A stretch of 64,000 nt of DNA from a virus, in the IMG/VR virus record IMGVR_UViG_3300003322_000571, positions 186,001 through 250,000 of that record; one strand, 5' to 3'. The notes under the pieces are model-generated. The model searched no databases, was not told the origin of the DNA, and worked only from the letters and a program-made list of their open reading frames with translations. A program made the translations under genes and the position numbers. Below are positions 31,265 to 39,163 of this stretch, piece after piece. Numbering within the stretch: the first letter of the stretch is position 1; each line of letters starts with the position of its first letter.

Positions 31265-31690
31265 TTAATCCTTTGGCGGTGGAGGAAATACTGTGTCTGA
31301 AGTGATGAACAATTCACGCAACTTGTTGCGATAATCCGCCCACAATTTACGTTGCTCAACGCTGAGAGGGCTATCAGGAAGTTGAGTCCAAAGTGTATCA
31401 CGAAGAATGCCTTCGCGCTCCAACTTCTTCATCATAACACGAGACTTGTGATATTCGTTAATCTCTTGAGGAGACAAATTAATCACTTCCCATTGCTGCT
31501 TCCCGTCCTTAGGAGGAAGTTCACGGAATCGCTGATATACTGTAACAGCTGGTGGAGGGACCAGCTCGTAGCGTTCAAATACACCAGCTACTGGAATGTC
31601 AGTAGGGACGGAAACGTTTGGCATGCACTGACGTACATGATGAATCGACAGTCCATACTGACCAGTACTTTTGTTGATGTATAGGTACAT
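31265..31690 (-). CDS. Tail-fibre assembly-type protein, copy 2
   Basis: 141 residues, a diverged paralogue of the downstream gene: MYLYINKSTGQYGLSIHHVRQCMPNVSVP aligns with the start of copy 1, and ILRDTLWTQLPDSPLSVEQRKLWADYRNKLREL with its C-terminal block. It lies 2 nt after the repetitive fibre gene, which suggests it serves that fibre while copy 1 serves the beta-propeller protein. That pairing is inferred from order only. Confidence 0.65.
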   Translation of the reverse strand: MYLYINKSTGQYGLSIHHVRQCMPNVSVPTDIPVAGVFERYELVPPPAVTVYQRFRELPPKDGKQQWEVINLSPQEINEYHKSRVMMKKLEREGILRDTLWTQLPDSPLSVEQRKLWADYRNKLRELFITSDTVFPPPPKD

Positions 31691-31692
31691 GA

Positions 31693-33216
31693 TTACGATG
31701 AGTAGTTAATCAATGCAGCGCCACGCCAAGACGTACCACCATTATCCGTTTCAAACAACAGAAGGTCGTAACCACTTGCTGTAAGTGTCGGAGCTGTACC
31801 ACCCGGCCAAACCACACTAGCTGGCCATGTTTGAAGACCCGTGCCACCGTTTTGTAGACGGAGAACCATGATATAAGCACGGTTATTCGGCGGTGGGTTC
31901 GTAAACGTCCACGTCAAAGCACCAGATGCTGTCTTACGGAAATAGTTGCTTGCTGAGCAGTCAATTGCAGATGCCGCCACATCAACAACGTTGCTTGTGT
32001 AACGACCAGAGGTGTTTACAGAGGCGAGTGTTGACGTCGTTGAAACCGCCAAGTTAGGCACCGACAATGTCGAAGCGTTATATGTGAAGTTTGCATCACC
32101 AGTGAATACACCACCGACGTTATACTGTACTTGTGTAGAAGATCCACCTGGTGAAGACGTAACTGGTTGCCACGAAGCAGTTGTACCATCAGTTGACAAA
32201 TAACGACCGTTGTTACCCGACTGTGAAGGCAATGCAGCTGCAATCAACCCAGCAGTCGTATTAGCACCTGTACCGCCGTTTGCCACTGCCAAAACACCGC
32301 TCATCGTCATTGTACCTGACGAAGTGATAGGACCGCCTGTAAATGCCAAGCCAGTTGAACCACCTGATACGTTGACAGACGATACGCCACCTGTAGGAGC
32401 AGCCCACGAAGCAGTAGTACCATTCGTTGTCAGTACGAAGCCAGTTTGACCCGTTTGAACAGGTAGCAATGCTGTCAAAGCAGCTGCAGCTGATGTAGCG
32501 CCCGTACCGCCATTAGAAACACCAAGCGTACCACCGAGAGTCAATGTTCCCGACGTCAAGATAGGTGAACCACTGAACGTCAATCCCGTCGTGCCACCAG
32601 AAGCAGCTACGGACGTAACGCCGCCACCTGCAGCTGCCTGCCATGTTGCGTTTGTACCGTTAGACGTTAGTACGTAACCAGCGTTGCCAGTTTGTGACGG
32701 AAGGAGAGCTGTCAATGCTGCTGCTTGTGTTGTTGCACCTGTACCACCTGCTGCAATACCGAGAACACCACCAAGCGTGATTGTACCAGAACCTGTAATT
32801 GGACCACCTGACGTTGTCAATCCCGTCGAACCACCAGAAACGGCAACAGAAGTCACACCCGTTACAGGAGTTGACCATGTTGCAGTTGTTCCGTTCGAAG
32901 TCAATACTTGACCAACAGAACCAGAAGGAAGAGCGGTGAAACCACCAGCACCGTTACTTGATTGCAAACGGCCAGCAGGACCAGAACTAGCAACAGTTGT
33001 CGAAATAATGTTGCTCGGATCGATCGCAATACCAGCACCTGCAGTGTACGTTGGACCGCCTACATCAACGACAGAGATTGAGTTACCGTCATTCTTCTTT
33101 GTGTAAATCTTACCAGAGTACACGTTAATAGCGATTTCACCGAAGTCCAAGTCACTAACTGTAGGAACTTGGTTCGGAACGCTACTACGCTTGAATTTGA
33201 TCGTTGTATTTGCCAT
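31693..33216 (-). CDS. Repetitive tail-fibre or whisker protein
   Basis: 507 residues. The N-terminus TTIKFKRSSVPNQVPTVSDL plus DFGEIAINVYSGKIYTKKNDG is the attachment module seen in many T4-like fibres. Residues about 110-345 contain three full and one partial repeat of roughly 75 residues, with the pattern VTSVxVSGGxTGL...GTxTLGGxLGxxxGGTGAT...LLPxQTGxxGYVLTSNGTxATW. The C-terminus is a small beta domain ending in WRGAALINYSS. DNA repeats underlie the protein repeats, so copy number may change by recombination. Confidence 0.7.
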   Translation of the reverse strand: MANTTIKFKRSSVPNQVPTVSDLDFGEIAINVYSGKIYTKKNDGNSISVVDVGGPTYTAGAGIAIDPSNIISTTVASSGPAGRLQSSNGAGGFTALPSGSVGQVLTSNGTTATWSTPVTGVTSVAVSGGSTGLTTSGGPITGSGTITLGGVLGIAAGGTGATTQAAALTALLPSQTGNAGYVLTSNGTNATWQAAAGGGVTSVAASGGTTGLTFSGSPILTSGTLTLGGTLGVSNGGTGATSAAAALTALLPVQTGQTGFVLTTNGTTASWAAPTGGVSSVNVSGGSTGLAFTGGPITSSGTMTMSGVLAVANGGTGANTTAGLIAAALPSQSGNNGRYLSTDGTTASWQPVTSSPGGSSTQVQYNVGGVFTGDANFTYNASTLSVPNLAVSTTSTLASVNTSGRYTSNVVDVAASAIDCSASNYFRKTASGALTWTFTNPPPNNRAYIMVLRLQNGGTGLQTWPASVVWPGGTAPTLTASGYDLLLFETDNGGTSWRGAALINYSS

Positions 33217-33245
33217 TGTCGTATGGAATAATCCACCTTATGTAA

Positions 33246-33267
33246 GAGGAGGGGGCGAACCCTCCTC
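33246..33267 (-). terminator. Weak terminator between fibre genes
   Basis: 8-bp stem GAGGAGGG/CCCTCCTC with a 6-nt loop after the 380-residue gene; the U tract is poor, so partial read-through into the next fibre gene is expected. Confidence 0.5.
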
Positions 33268-33275
33268 AATCCAAT

Positions 33276-34418
33276 TTAGAACGTGCCGCAGTCAATCTCG
33301 CCGAACGAGAGGTTAACTTGGTTAGCTGTGTTCGTTACAACGATCTGATTAGCTGTGCCTGTGATTGACTTGTATTCCAATCCTGCACCGTCACCAGAAA
33401 CACCGAGGACCTGGTTAGGGCTACCAATTGGAGGCAACCCACCGCCACCGCCTCCACCACCATTGATGATCGTCGTTGAAGACTTGATCAAGATCGTGTC
33501 AGACGTCAAAACGTGAGCGATGATGATTGGTGTCACAGGAGGTGTTGCTGTCAATCCACCTGTCGTTGTCAAGTACAACGGAGCATTAACACCAGCAGCT
33601 GTCCAGTCCCATGCAGGATTGGAAACTACACCTTCCATCATGACCGATACGATGTCGCCAGTAGCAGCATCTTGGTCCGTCAAACCATAAGGAGCTTCCG
33701 AAGCTACACTGCTGTTGCCAAGGATAATCTTGTTGAAGTCGCTGAATTGAACGACGGAAAACGCTGGGATGTTTGTTTGCGCTGCAGCTTCGAGAACAAG
33801 ACCGCCAAGCTTAACTTGTGAGCTAGAAGCAACACCTGTTACTGCAACATCTTCAGTCGTGAAGAACGTACCATTGTTACGCTTGAGGACTTTACCGTCA
33901 GCATCATACACCAAGGCTCCCGCCAGGATTTGTGTAGGCGTAGAGATGCCTGTTTGCGTTCCAGTGAAGGCTGGAGAGTTAATTGACATACTCGTGAAAG
34001 TATTGCCACCAAGCAACTGTGCTGCAAACACACGGATTTTTTGCTGCCAACGGTTAGCGGTAGTGTTCCACACAAACATTTTGTTGCTTGTTGTGTCATA
34101 CCAGTGTTGGTCATTCTGTGGGAATGAAGGGGCAACTGCACCTTCGACAGGTTCATACAACGTGTGACCGTACGTCTTTGTACCTGTCAAACGGTCAATG
34201 TCCCAGTACAACCAGTACGATTGTGAACCAGTTGCAAATGGTCCTGGCCATGCATCGTTGACATCAAGACGTTCTGTCAACAGGTAGTTCGACGCGCCGT
34301 CTGCAAACGTAACAATAACGCTTTCAGCTGACGGAACAACAATACTAACTGAACCACCCGACAGTTCGAGAAAATTTGGCGGGCAACGAACGATACCCTG
34401 ACGGAATGTAATACGCAT
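33276..34418 (-). CDS. Virion structural or fibre protein
   Basis: 380 residues. The N-terminal 75 residues (MRITFRQGIVRCPPNFLELSGGSVSIVV ... YLLTERLDV) look like a compact beta domain; then come YWLYWDIDRLTG and QHWYDTTSNKMFVWN, a repeat type shared with fibre and gp13-like proteins here. A run of eight glycines near residue 325 links to a C-terminal segment ending in LSFGEIDCGTF. Late promoter core (34452-34459) upstream. Likely a fibre or head decoration component; the family is not firm. Confidence 0.55.
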   Translation of the reverse strand: MRITFRQGIVRCPPNFLELSGGSVSIVVPSAESVIVTFADGASNYLLTERLDVNDAWPGPFATGSQSYWLYWDIDRLTGTKTYGHTLYEPVEGAVAPSFPQNDQHWYDTTSNKMFVWNTTANRWQQKIRVFAAQLLGGNTFTSMSINSPAFTGTQTGISTPTQILAGALVYDADGKVLKRNNGTFFTTEDVAVTGVASSSQVKLGGLVLEAAAQTNIPAFSVVQFSDFNKIILGNSSVASEAPYGLTDQDAATGDIVSVMMEGVVSNPAWDWTAAGVNAPLYLTTTGGLTATPPVTPIIIAHVLTSDTILIKSSTTIINGGGGGGGGLPPIGSPNQVLGVSGDGAGLEYKSITGTANQIVVTNTANQVNLSFGEIDCGTF

Positions 34419-34451
34419 TTCGGCTTCTCCTTGGAGCTTTTGCTTGCCCGA

Positions 34452-34459
34452 TATTTATC
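34452..34459 (-). promoter_or_regulatory. Late-type promoter (GATAAATA)
   Basis: 34 nt before the 380-residue structural gene, with AAGGAGAA ribosome-binding site between. Confidence 0.55.
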
Positions 34460-34508
34460 AGGCAGACACAAAAGTACCTTAAATCAGCCAGGGTTAGTCG
34501 CCGCAGAA

Positions 34509-35066
34509 TTACGCTACCAAACCTTGTTGACGTAGTGTTTGGACGAGTTTCAACAGATGCTTGCACATACCTGGGACTTGCATCGGGTTGACAGGAGGAC
34601 GCGTCGTAGTCTTACGACGGTATAGCGGAGGGGGGCGACCTACAAGTGACTTGTCGCCACTGTTATAGTTCGCAAAACGGAAACGGAAGTCAAGACATCC
34701 GCAACGGACTTTACAATTATGCCCCGACAATTGGATCGGCTTAGCGTGAGCATCGCGACCATCTACTGCTTGGAACGTTACGACTTCAGGGCTGTCCTGC
34801 GAAGCAAATTGAACTCCATTGAATTGAATTGCCTGCTGGTATTGATTGCCATTGCTATTTGAAATCGACCTAACGTGCAGCATTTTAGTGCCAAGATACG
34901 GGATCATTTCCACCCCAGAAATGCGTACTTCACCAGTAGCATTTTGACGCTTTCGAGTATCAGGCCATGCAGCTCGAATGTTTTGGTCAAGTTGAGGAAC
35001 GGTCGACACCTCAGCCAACACTTGTTCGTGTAGCTGCGCAAGGATGCGGTCACCGCGAATGATCAT
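34509..35066 (-). CDS. SWIM-type zinc-finger protein
   Basis: 185 residues from ATG 35066 (MIIRGDRILAQLHEQ). An ATG at 35084 exists but lies at the expected start point of the late promoter at 35091-35098, so the shorter form is preferred. RCGCLDFRFRF (about 122-132) and PGMCKHLLKL (about 164-173) give the CxC...CxH pattern of SWIM zinc fingers. The N-terminal part is a beta-rich domain. Homologous arrangements occur in T4-like phages without known function. DNA or protein binding through the SWIM finger is the likely activity. Confidence 0.6.
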   Translation of the reverse strand: MIIRGDRILAQLHEQVLAEVSTVPQLDQNIRAAWPDTRKRQNATGEVRISGVEMIPYLGTKMLHVRSISNSNGNQYQQAIQFNGVQFASQDSPEVVTFQAVDGRDAHAKPIQLSGHNCKVRCGCLDFRFRFANYNSGDKSLVGRPPPLYRRKTTTRPPVNPMQVPGMCKHLLKLVQTLRQQGLVA

Positions 35067-35076
35067 GCAATCTTTA

Positions 35077-35098
35077 GAGTCCATGGACTCTATTTATG
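35077..35098 (-). promoter_or_regulatory. Late promoter (CATAAATA) adjoining a 16-bp perfect palindrome
   Basis: The core is at 35091-35098. AGAGTCCATGGACTCT (35077-35092) is a perfect palindrome sitting at the predicted start point and overlapping the upstream ATG option of the SWIM gene. Confidence 0.55.
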
Positions 35099-35104
35099 CA
35101 AAAC

Positions 35105-35128
35105 GAAGAGCCCCTCGCGGGGCTCTTC
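35105..35128 (-). terminator. Strong terminator after the HD/kinase gene
   Basis: Perfect 10-bp stem GAAGAGCCCC/GGGGCTCTTC with a GCGA loop on the minus strand, followed by GTTTTG. It separates the HD/kinase gene from the SWIM gene. Confidence 0.85.
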
Positions 35129-35130
35129 TA

Positions 35131-35153
35131 CATGGTGTAATTATTACACCATG
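35131..35153. repeat. 23-nt near-perfect palindrome over the HD/kinase stop codon
   Basis: CATGGTGTAAT and ATTACACCATG are exact reverse complements around a single central base. The right half encodes the last residues (NMV) and stop of the HD/kinase gene. It stands directly beside the terminator at 35105-35128 and may be a protein-binding site or mRNA 3' end stabiliser. Confidence 0.6.
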
Positions 35154-36268
35154 TTGTGGTTCGACGTCGTGATCTTGTCGAATTCACCGATCAGAGGCAT
35201 TTGAAGCGACTTATACTGCTGACGAACAGCCGCTTCCGGAACAACTTTATCACCACGCGTCTTCTGACGGTCGATCAGCGTTTGCAGCTTGATCGGCATC
35301 AGCACAGCTTCCGTGAAGAAACCATGCTTCTTCAGCACACGAAGATACCAGCCACGACGCTTCGCACTGAGGTTCGTGTTGTCGACGTACAGGATTGCGT
35401 TGTCTTCAGCCGCTTGCTTTGCCATAGCATGGAATCGAGCGTTAGCACGCGATTCAAACGACTTGTCTTCCACAGACCCTTGGAAAGCCTTGTTGTAATC
35501 AGTCGGATGGTAGAACTCGTGACGAAGCAGATCGAGCGAAAACACGACCACTTCAACACCAGCTTCCTTTGCCTTGTCACGCAGCTGCTTCAGGTACGTC
35601 GACTTACCAGCACCAGAGGGAGCGATCGGGAAGACCGCATGAGGCGCTTGAAGGTTAACGCTGCGAGGCGACAGATTTTCAACGATCACGTTAAAGTCCT
35701 CAACCCACTTGTCAGAGCGGGCAGTGTTAATATCCCAGTCATCAGACGTACGTCCGTACTGGTCGGCGAGCAGCGAACGGGTGTACACATCGTGACCATA
35801 CAGTTTCGAAGTGTAACCAATCGATTCAAGCTTTTCTTTGTCTTCAATCTTCCACGGCATGTGGTACTCGATCATCCAACTGATCCGCGAGATTTCTTCT
35901 GCAGTGAATCCGCTGTACTTATTCGCAGCGTAATCTTCAAACAGACGAGCAGACAGCAGTTCGTGACCGTGATACGCACGGTACTTGCCACGCGTTTCGC
36001 TGTACTTTTCGATCTCAGCAGGCGGCTTACCGATGTCATGGAAGATGCACTCAACCGCGCCAAGATAGTCGTCGCGAGTCCATTCATCATCAGCCTTGAT
36101 CAGACCAACACGGCGACAGTAATCGTTCAGCACCATTTCGGTGTGAACGAGCACGTTTGCTTCCCGGTGCCACGGAGAACCTTCGACAGTGCGTGCCATC
36201 TTCTGGAACGCAGGAGTGTCCTTCATTGCGTCAAACAGGAGGTGAGCTTTCGCTTTGTAGTTGGTCAT
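35144..36268 (-). CDS. HD hydrolase fused to polynucleotide-kinase-like P-loop domain
   Basis: 374 residues. Residues 30-175 form an HD domain: His42, FHDIGK with His77-Asp78, then YHGHE (99-103). Residues 205-374 form a P-loop kinase: APSGAGKST (216-224), a LDLLRHEFY substrate-side segment, and VDNTNLSAKRR as in AAA_33/Pnkp-type kinases. T4 Pnkp pairs its kinase with an unrelated DxD phosphatase; here the HD domain may supply the end-trimming activity. RNA or DNA end repair against host nuclease defence is a fair inference. It has its own early promoter inside an inverted repeat. Confidence 0.75.
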   Translation of the reverse strand: MTNYKAKAHLLFDAMKDTPAFQKMARTVEGSPWHREANVLVHTEMVLNDYCRRVGLIKADDEWTRDDYLGAVECIFHDIGKPPAEIEKYSETRGKYRAYHGHELLSARLFEDYAANKYSGFTAEEISRISWMIEYHMPWKIEDKEKLESIGYTSKLYGHDVYTRSLLADQYGRTSDDWDINTARSDKWVEDFNVIVENLSPRSVNLQAPHAVFPIAPSGAGKSTYLKQLRDKAKEAGVEVVVFSLDLLRHEFYHPTDYNKAFQGSVEDKSFESRANARFHAMAKQAAEDNAILYVDNTNLSAKRRGWYLRVLKKHGFFTEAVLMPIKLQTLIDRQKTRGDKVVPEAAVRQQYKSLQMPLIGEFDKITTSNHNMV

Positions 36269-36270
36269 TT

Positions 36271-36327
36271 GGGTTACCTAGTTATGAATTGACACGCACT
36301 ATAACTAGGTAACCCTAAAAATGTCAA
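36271..36327 (-). promoter_or_regulatory. Early promoter overlapping a 15-bp inverted repeat before the HD/kinase gene
   Basis: -35 TTGACA (36322-36327), 18-nt spacer, -10 TATAGT (36298-36303). GGGTTACCTAGTTAT (36271-36285) pairs perfectly with ATAACTAGGTAACCC (36301-36315). The expected start (about 36291) is in the loop, so promoter-proximal mRNA keeps only the near arm. That arm contains the weak AGG ribosome-binding site 3 nt from the ATG context. Confidence 0.7.
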
Positions 36328-37898
36328 CCGAAAACCATTCCGCCACCAAGATCGTTTTCATCCCAGTCAGAAACGTCTGACGACGAATCGTCGAAATAAG
36401 CATGTGCGTACAATTTGTCGTATGCTTCTTGGTCAAAAGAAGAGATTTCCTCAAGCAACCTAACAGCAATGACAGAAGCCATAATCAAGTCGTCCGTTGC
36501 ACCAACTTTAGCAGCGTAAGATCCACCTTTACGGACGAAGTTCTTCAACTCATGCAACAAAGCCTTGGACTTGATGTGCAAGCTATTACGTTCAAGCATT
36601 TCTTTCAATGCAAGGCATCCCTTGATCTTTGTCTTACCAGTTGTTGTCATTCCCTTGCGCTTTTGGCCAGCTTCGGAAACAAACTCAGCGATATCTGGTG
36701 GATCATCGTCTGCTTCCATTAGAGCAACAATAGCTTCACCAACACCGTTTACTTCGACAGAGTAGTATACGTTCGCTTCGGCTTTTTCGTAGATCCGCAA
36801 CATCTTCTTTAACATATGATAGCCAGTGACAGACGACGCTGTGTTTGATCTAAACTCAGCTACCTGCTCCATCGAAGGGAATTCATATGACACAATTGTT
36901 GTGTAGTCTGAACCAGTACCTGTCGACGGGTCCATACCAATTAGATATACAGTTCCCGCGGTTGGCATCTTGTAGAAGACAATCTCTCCTGCAGTAGCAA
37001 CAGGTTTTCCTGTTACTTTACTGTTTAAGTTCTCAAGGACAATTGTATCAATTAGCAGCGGATCGTTCGAAATGAACTTGCATTCATATTCTTGCTGCCA
37101 ACGGATTTCACCAATTTTAGCAGTTTCTTCACGCTTGAACTTCTCATCGCGGCCAGGTGGTTCGTCCCACTTGACTTCAATTGGTGCGAAACCGTTGATA
37201 CCAACACCGGCAAGTGCAGGATCAGGGTTCGGGTTATTTGCGCCACGCCAAATCTGTGCAAAACGGTTTGTATCACCGTTGGGAGTAGAACAGATAATGC
37301 AACTACCACCGGTCGCAAGCGTTGGTGAAACGGAAGTCCAGAATTCTTCAGCAATTGTGTCACGTACGAATGCAAATTCGTCGAGGAACATCAAAGAGAT
37401 AGAAAGACCACGACCTGTGTTTTCTGTTGTAGCTTGAGAAATAATACGGCTACCATTATCAAACCCAACGCTGTGTTTATTCCATCCGTCGTCTGGTAGA
37501 CCTGGTTTAATCCAGTGCGGAAGACGTTCGTACATAAATCGAACGCGGTTAATCATTTCCATAGCGTTGTCGTTCTTGTTAGAAGCGATCAACACAGTCT
37601 TCTCAAAGTGGAACATAGCGAACCACAGCAGATACGCTCCAGCGATCCAAGATTTCCCAATCTGACGCGGAGCTAGGGCAATTGACAAACGATTGTTTTC
37701 AAATACCTTGATGATTCGGCGTTGGTAAGCACGAAGCTTGAACGGAGCAGAACCTTGGACAGGGTGTTGCAGTTGACAATATGTGTCAATAAAGTACTCA
37801 GCAGATTGCATGCACTTTGAAATCTCATGCACTTGCTCTGCTGTATATTCGTGCTGTTCATTAGCACGTTTTAGAAAGGGATTACGTGGCGCTGCCAT
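36324..37898 (-). CDS. 17: Terminase large subunit (gp17-like)
   Basis: 524 residues from ATG 37898, which follows AAGGAG; a GTG two codons up is less likely. T4 gp17 has 610. The Walker A-type motif is APRQIGKSW (about 76-84), Walker B is LMFLDEFAF (about 169-177), and the C-terminal RNase H-like nuclease shows GMDPSTGTGSDYT and a late VGATDDLIMA Asp pair. It is the ATP-driven motor and nuclease that packages DNA into the prohead through gp20. A late promoter core lies 22 nt upstream. Confidence 0.95.
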   Translation of the reverse strand: MAAPRNPFLKRANEQHEYTAEQVHEISKCMQSAEYFIDTYCQLQHPVQGSAPFKLRAYQRRIIKVFENNRLSIALAPRQIGKSWIAGAYLLWFAMFHFEKTVLIASNKNDNAMEMINRVRFMYERLPHWIKPGLPDDGWNKHSVGFDNGSRIISQATTENTGRGLSISLMFLDEFAFVRDTIAEEFWTSVSPTLATGGSCIICSTPNGDTNRFAQIWRGANNPNPDPALAGVGINGFAPIEVKWDEPPGRDEKFKREETAKIGEIRWQQEYECKFISNDPLLIDTIVLENLNSKVTGKPVATAGEIVFYKMPTAGTVYLIGMDPSTGTGSDYTTIVSYEFPSMEQVAEFRSNTASSVTGYHMLKKMLRIYEKAEANVYYSVEVNGVGEAIVALMEADDDPPDIAEFVSEAGQKRKGMTTTGKTKIKGCLALKEMLERNSLHIKSKALLHELKNFVRKGGSYAAKVGATDDLIMASVIAVRLLEEISSFDQEAYDKLYAHAYFDDSSSDVSDWDENDLGGGMVFG

Positions 37899-37919
37899 AA
37901 ACACTCCTTGTTTACGGCA

Positions 37920-37927
37920 TATTTACG
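37920..37927 (-). promoter_or_regulatory. Late-type promoter for gp17 (CGTAAATA)
   Basis: Core 22 nt before the gp17 ATG, between gp16 and gp17. Confidence 0.5.
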
Positions 37928-37936
37928 GACTAATTT

Positions 37937-38377
37937 TTAGGGGTTACCTTTGTTAGCGAGCGCGCGCATGATTTCATTACGGTCAGCGACAATCAAATTA
38001 TTTGTTACGTTGCCGTTTACCGTCTGCTGACCTTTTGCTGGTGTCAATTTGTCCTTGTGCATCTTCACAGATGCTTTTTCACGAACAGCAGCCAAAGCAA
38101 CGTTCAACATCGTTGCAGTTACTTCACCAATACGCGCCTTATGGCGACCTTCAACTCGATCCATTTCATCGCTGATGTTTTGGACTTGCGTCATTGCAAC
38201 AGCGTAGATTTCTTCAAGTTGCCCTTCGATTTCTGTGTCTTTTTCGTCGTAATTGGCGGGTTTCACCGGTTCTTCAGCGACTACCTCCTGAAATTCAACC
38301 AAAGTTGTCCCTGTCTCGATATCCAAGATTGTTTCGAGAGGATGTTCAATCAACTTTTCGCCAACTACCGTTTTCAT
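37937..38377 (-). CDS. 16: Terminase small subunit (gp16-like)
   Basis: 146 residues (T4 gp16 has 164). The layout fits gp16: an acidic N-terminal arm (1-50), a helical oligomerisation core (EGQLEEIYAVAMTQVQNI to NVALAAVREKASVKMHKDKL), and a C-terminal VNGNVTNNLIVADRNEIMRAL that parallels the NIQNATVFMGSPTELMDEI end of T4 gp16. It recognises viral DNA and stimulates gp17. The ATG overlaps the stop of the inserted endonuclease-like gene. Confidence 0.75.
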   Translation of the reverse strand: MKTVVGEKLIEHPLETILDIETGTTLVEFQEVVAEEPVKPANYDEKDTEIEGQLEEIYAVAMTQVQNISDEMDRVEGRHKARIGEVTATMLNVALAAVREKASVKMHKDKLTPAKGQQTVNGNVTNNLIVADRNEIMRALANKGNP

Positions 38378-39129
38378 TTGAAAATGCTCTTTTCTGTGAT
38401 GAACGTCTGAATTTGCTGTTGTTGATTCAACTCAAAACATTCAGTGTGTCCACTGAATCGTACGTTCGGTCGGTATTTATAAACCTTAAATGCCCGCTTT
38501 ACCTGTTGTTCAAGTTGAAATAGTTCCCACATTGTACCAACAACAGTTGTAATTGTTTTCACAATATAAGGCATTTGTCCTGTAAAACGCTTTTTAACGC
38601 TAAACTGTGTGATCCCCACCTTAGTAAAACGTTCCGTAGCGTTGTTGCATTCAACGAGGTACAGTATTCCCTGCTTATCTTTCAATTCGGGGAAGGTTGT
38701 GAATCGTTTGACGCCGTATCCGCCTTCGTAATTTTTCTTTGAGCATGTTGGACAGCCTTGTTTTTGACTAATATGTGCTGCTGCCGTTTGGAAGAATGAA
38801 CCGTGTTCATTGCAAATGATCTCAACTTTATCGTGGTACCGTTTGTAGTTAACCTTCACGTAGTCGTACTTGTCACCGTGTATCAGTTGTGCTTTATGCG
38901 CAAACCAATTAGTGTCCTTCTTGTGGTACGCTCCCTTACCATAGTTCCCACATGTTGGACATCCTGATCCATTAAACGTATGCACAGTCGGTATCTGTTG
39001 GAAGGCCCCATGTTCGCGACAAATAATAGTTACAGGTGTTGTACTACCAACATACATGACGTGCGAATAATCGTACTTGTCACCATGAACTGTATAAGCT
39101 GCTCTTGTGAAATCTTCTGTTGAAAGCAT
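38374..39129 (-). CDS. Homing-endonuclease-like protein with zinc repeats and GIY-YIG-like end
   Basis: 251 residues. Two repeats of about 54 residues (7-60 and 75-129) share the pattern HGDKYDY...IICxEHGxF...H...GCPTC, a zinc-binding DNA-recognition module of phage homing endonucleases. The C-terminal part has GILYLVECNN and FTKVGITQFSVKKRF, the shape of a GIY-YIG/T5orf172-type nuclease. It sits between gp4 and gp16, which are normally close. Its last eight residues (ITEKSIFK) repeat the end of gp4. It has its own late promoter and carries another inside its 3' part. Probably a mobile insertion. Confidence 0.7.
   Translation of the reverse strand: MLSTEDFTRAAYTVHGDKYDYSHVMYVGSTTPVTIICREHGAFQQIPTVHTFNGSGCPTCGNYGKGAYHKKDTNWFAHKAQLIHGDKYDYVKVNYKRYHDKVEIICNEHGSFFQTAAAHISQKQGCPTCSKKNYEGGYGVKRFTTFPELKDKQGILYLVECNNATERFTKVGITQFSVKKRFTGQMPYIVKTITTVVGTMWELFQLEQQVKRAFKVYKYRPNVRFSGHTECFELNQQQQIQTFITEKSIFK
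38474..38481 (-). promoter_or_regulatory. Exact TATAAATA inside the endonuclease gene, upstream of gp16
   Basis: Perfect late consensus about 97 nt before the gp16 ATG, within the codons for VYKYRP. It could supply gp16 transcription after the insertion; the match may also be chance. Confidence 0.45.
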
Positions 39130-39145
39130 ATTCCTCTCCTCGAGG

Positions 39146-39153
39146 TATTTATG
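39146..39153 (-). promoter_or_regulatory. T4-type late promoter (CATAAATA) of the endonuclease-like gene
   Basis: Core 17 nt before the gene start, with GAGAGGAA between. Confidence 0.6.
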
Positions 39154-39163
39154 CTCGTATCAG

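Noticed and set aside
35156-36292. 378-codon plus-strand frame over the HD/kinase gene
   Set aside because: Antisense of a gene with two clear domains; the translated sequence has no domain pattern and the frame arises from codon bias.
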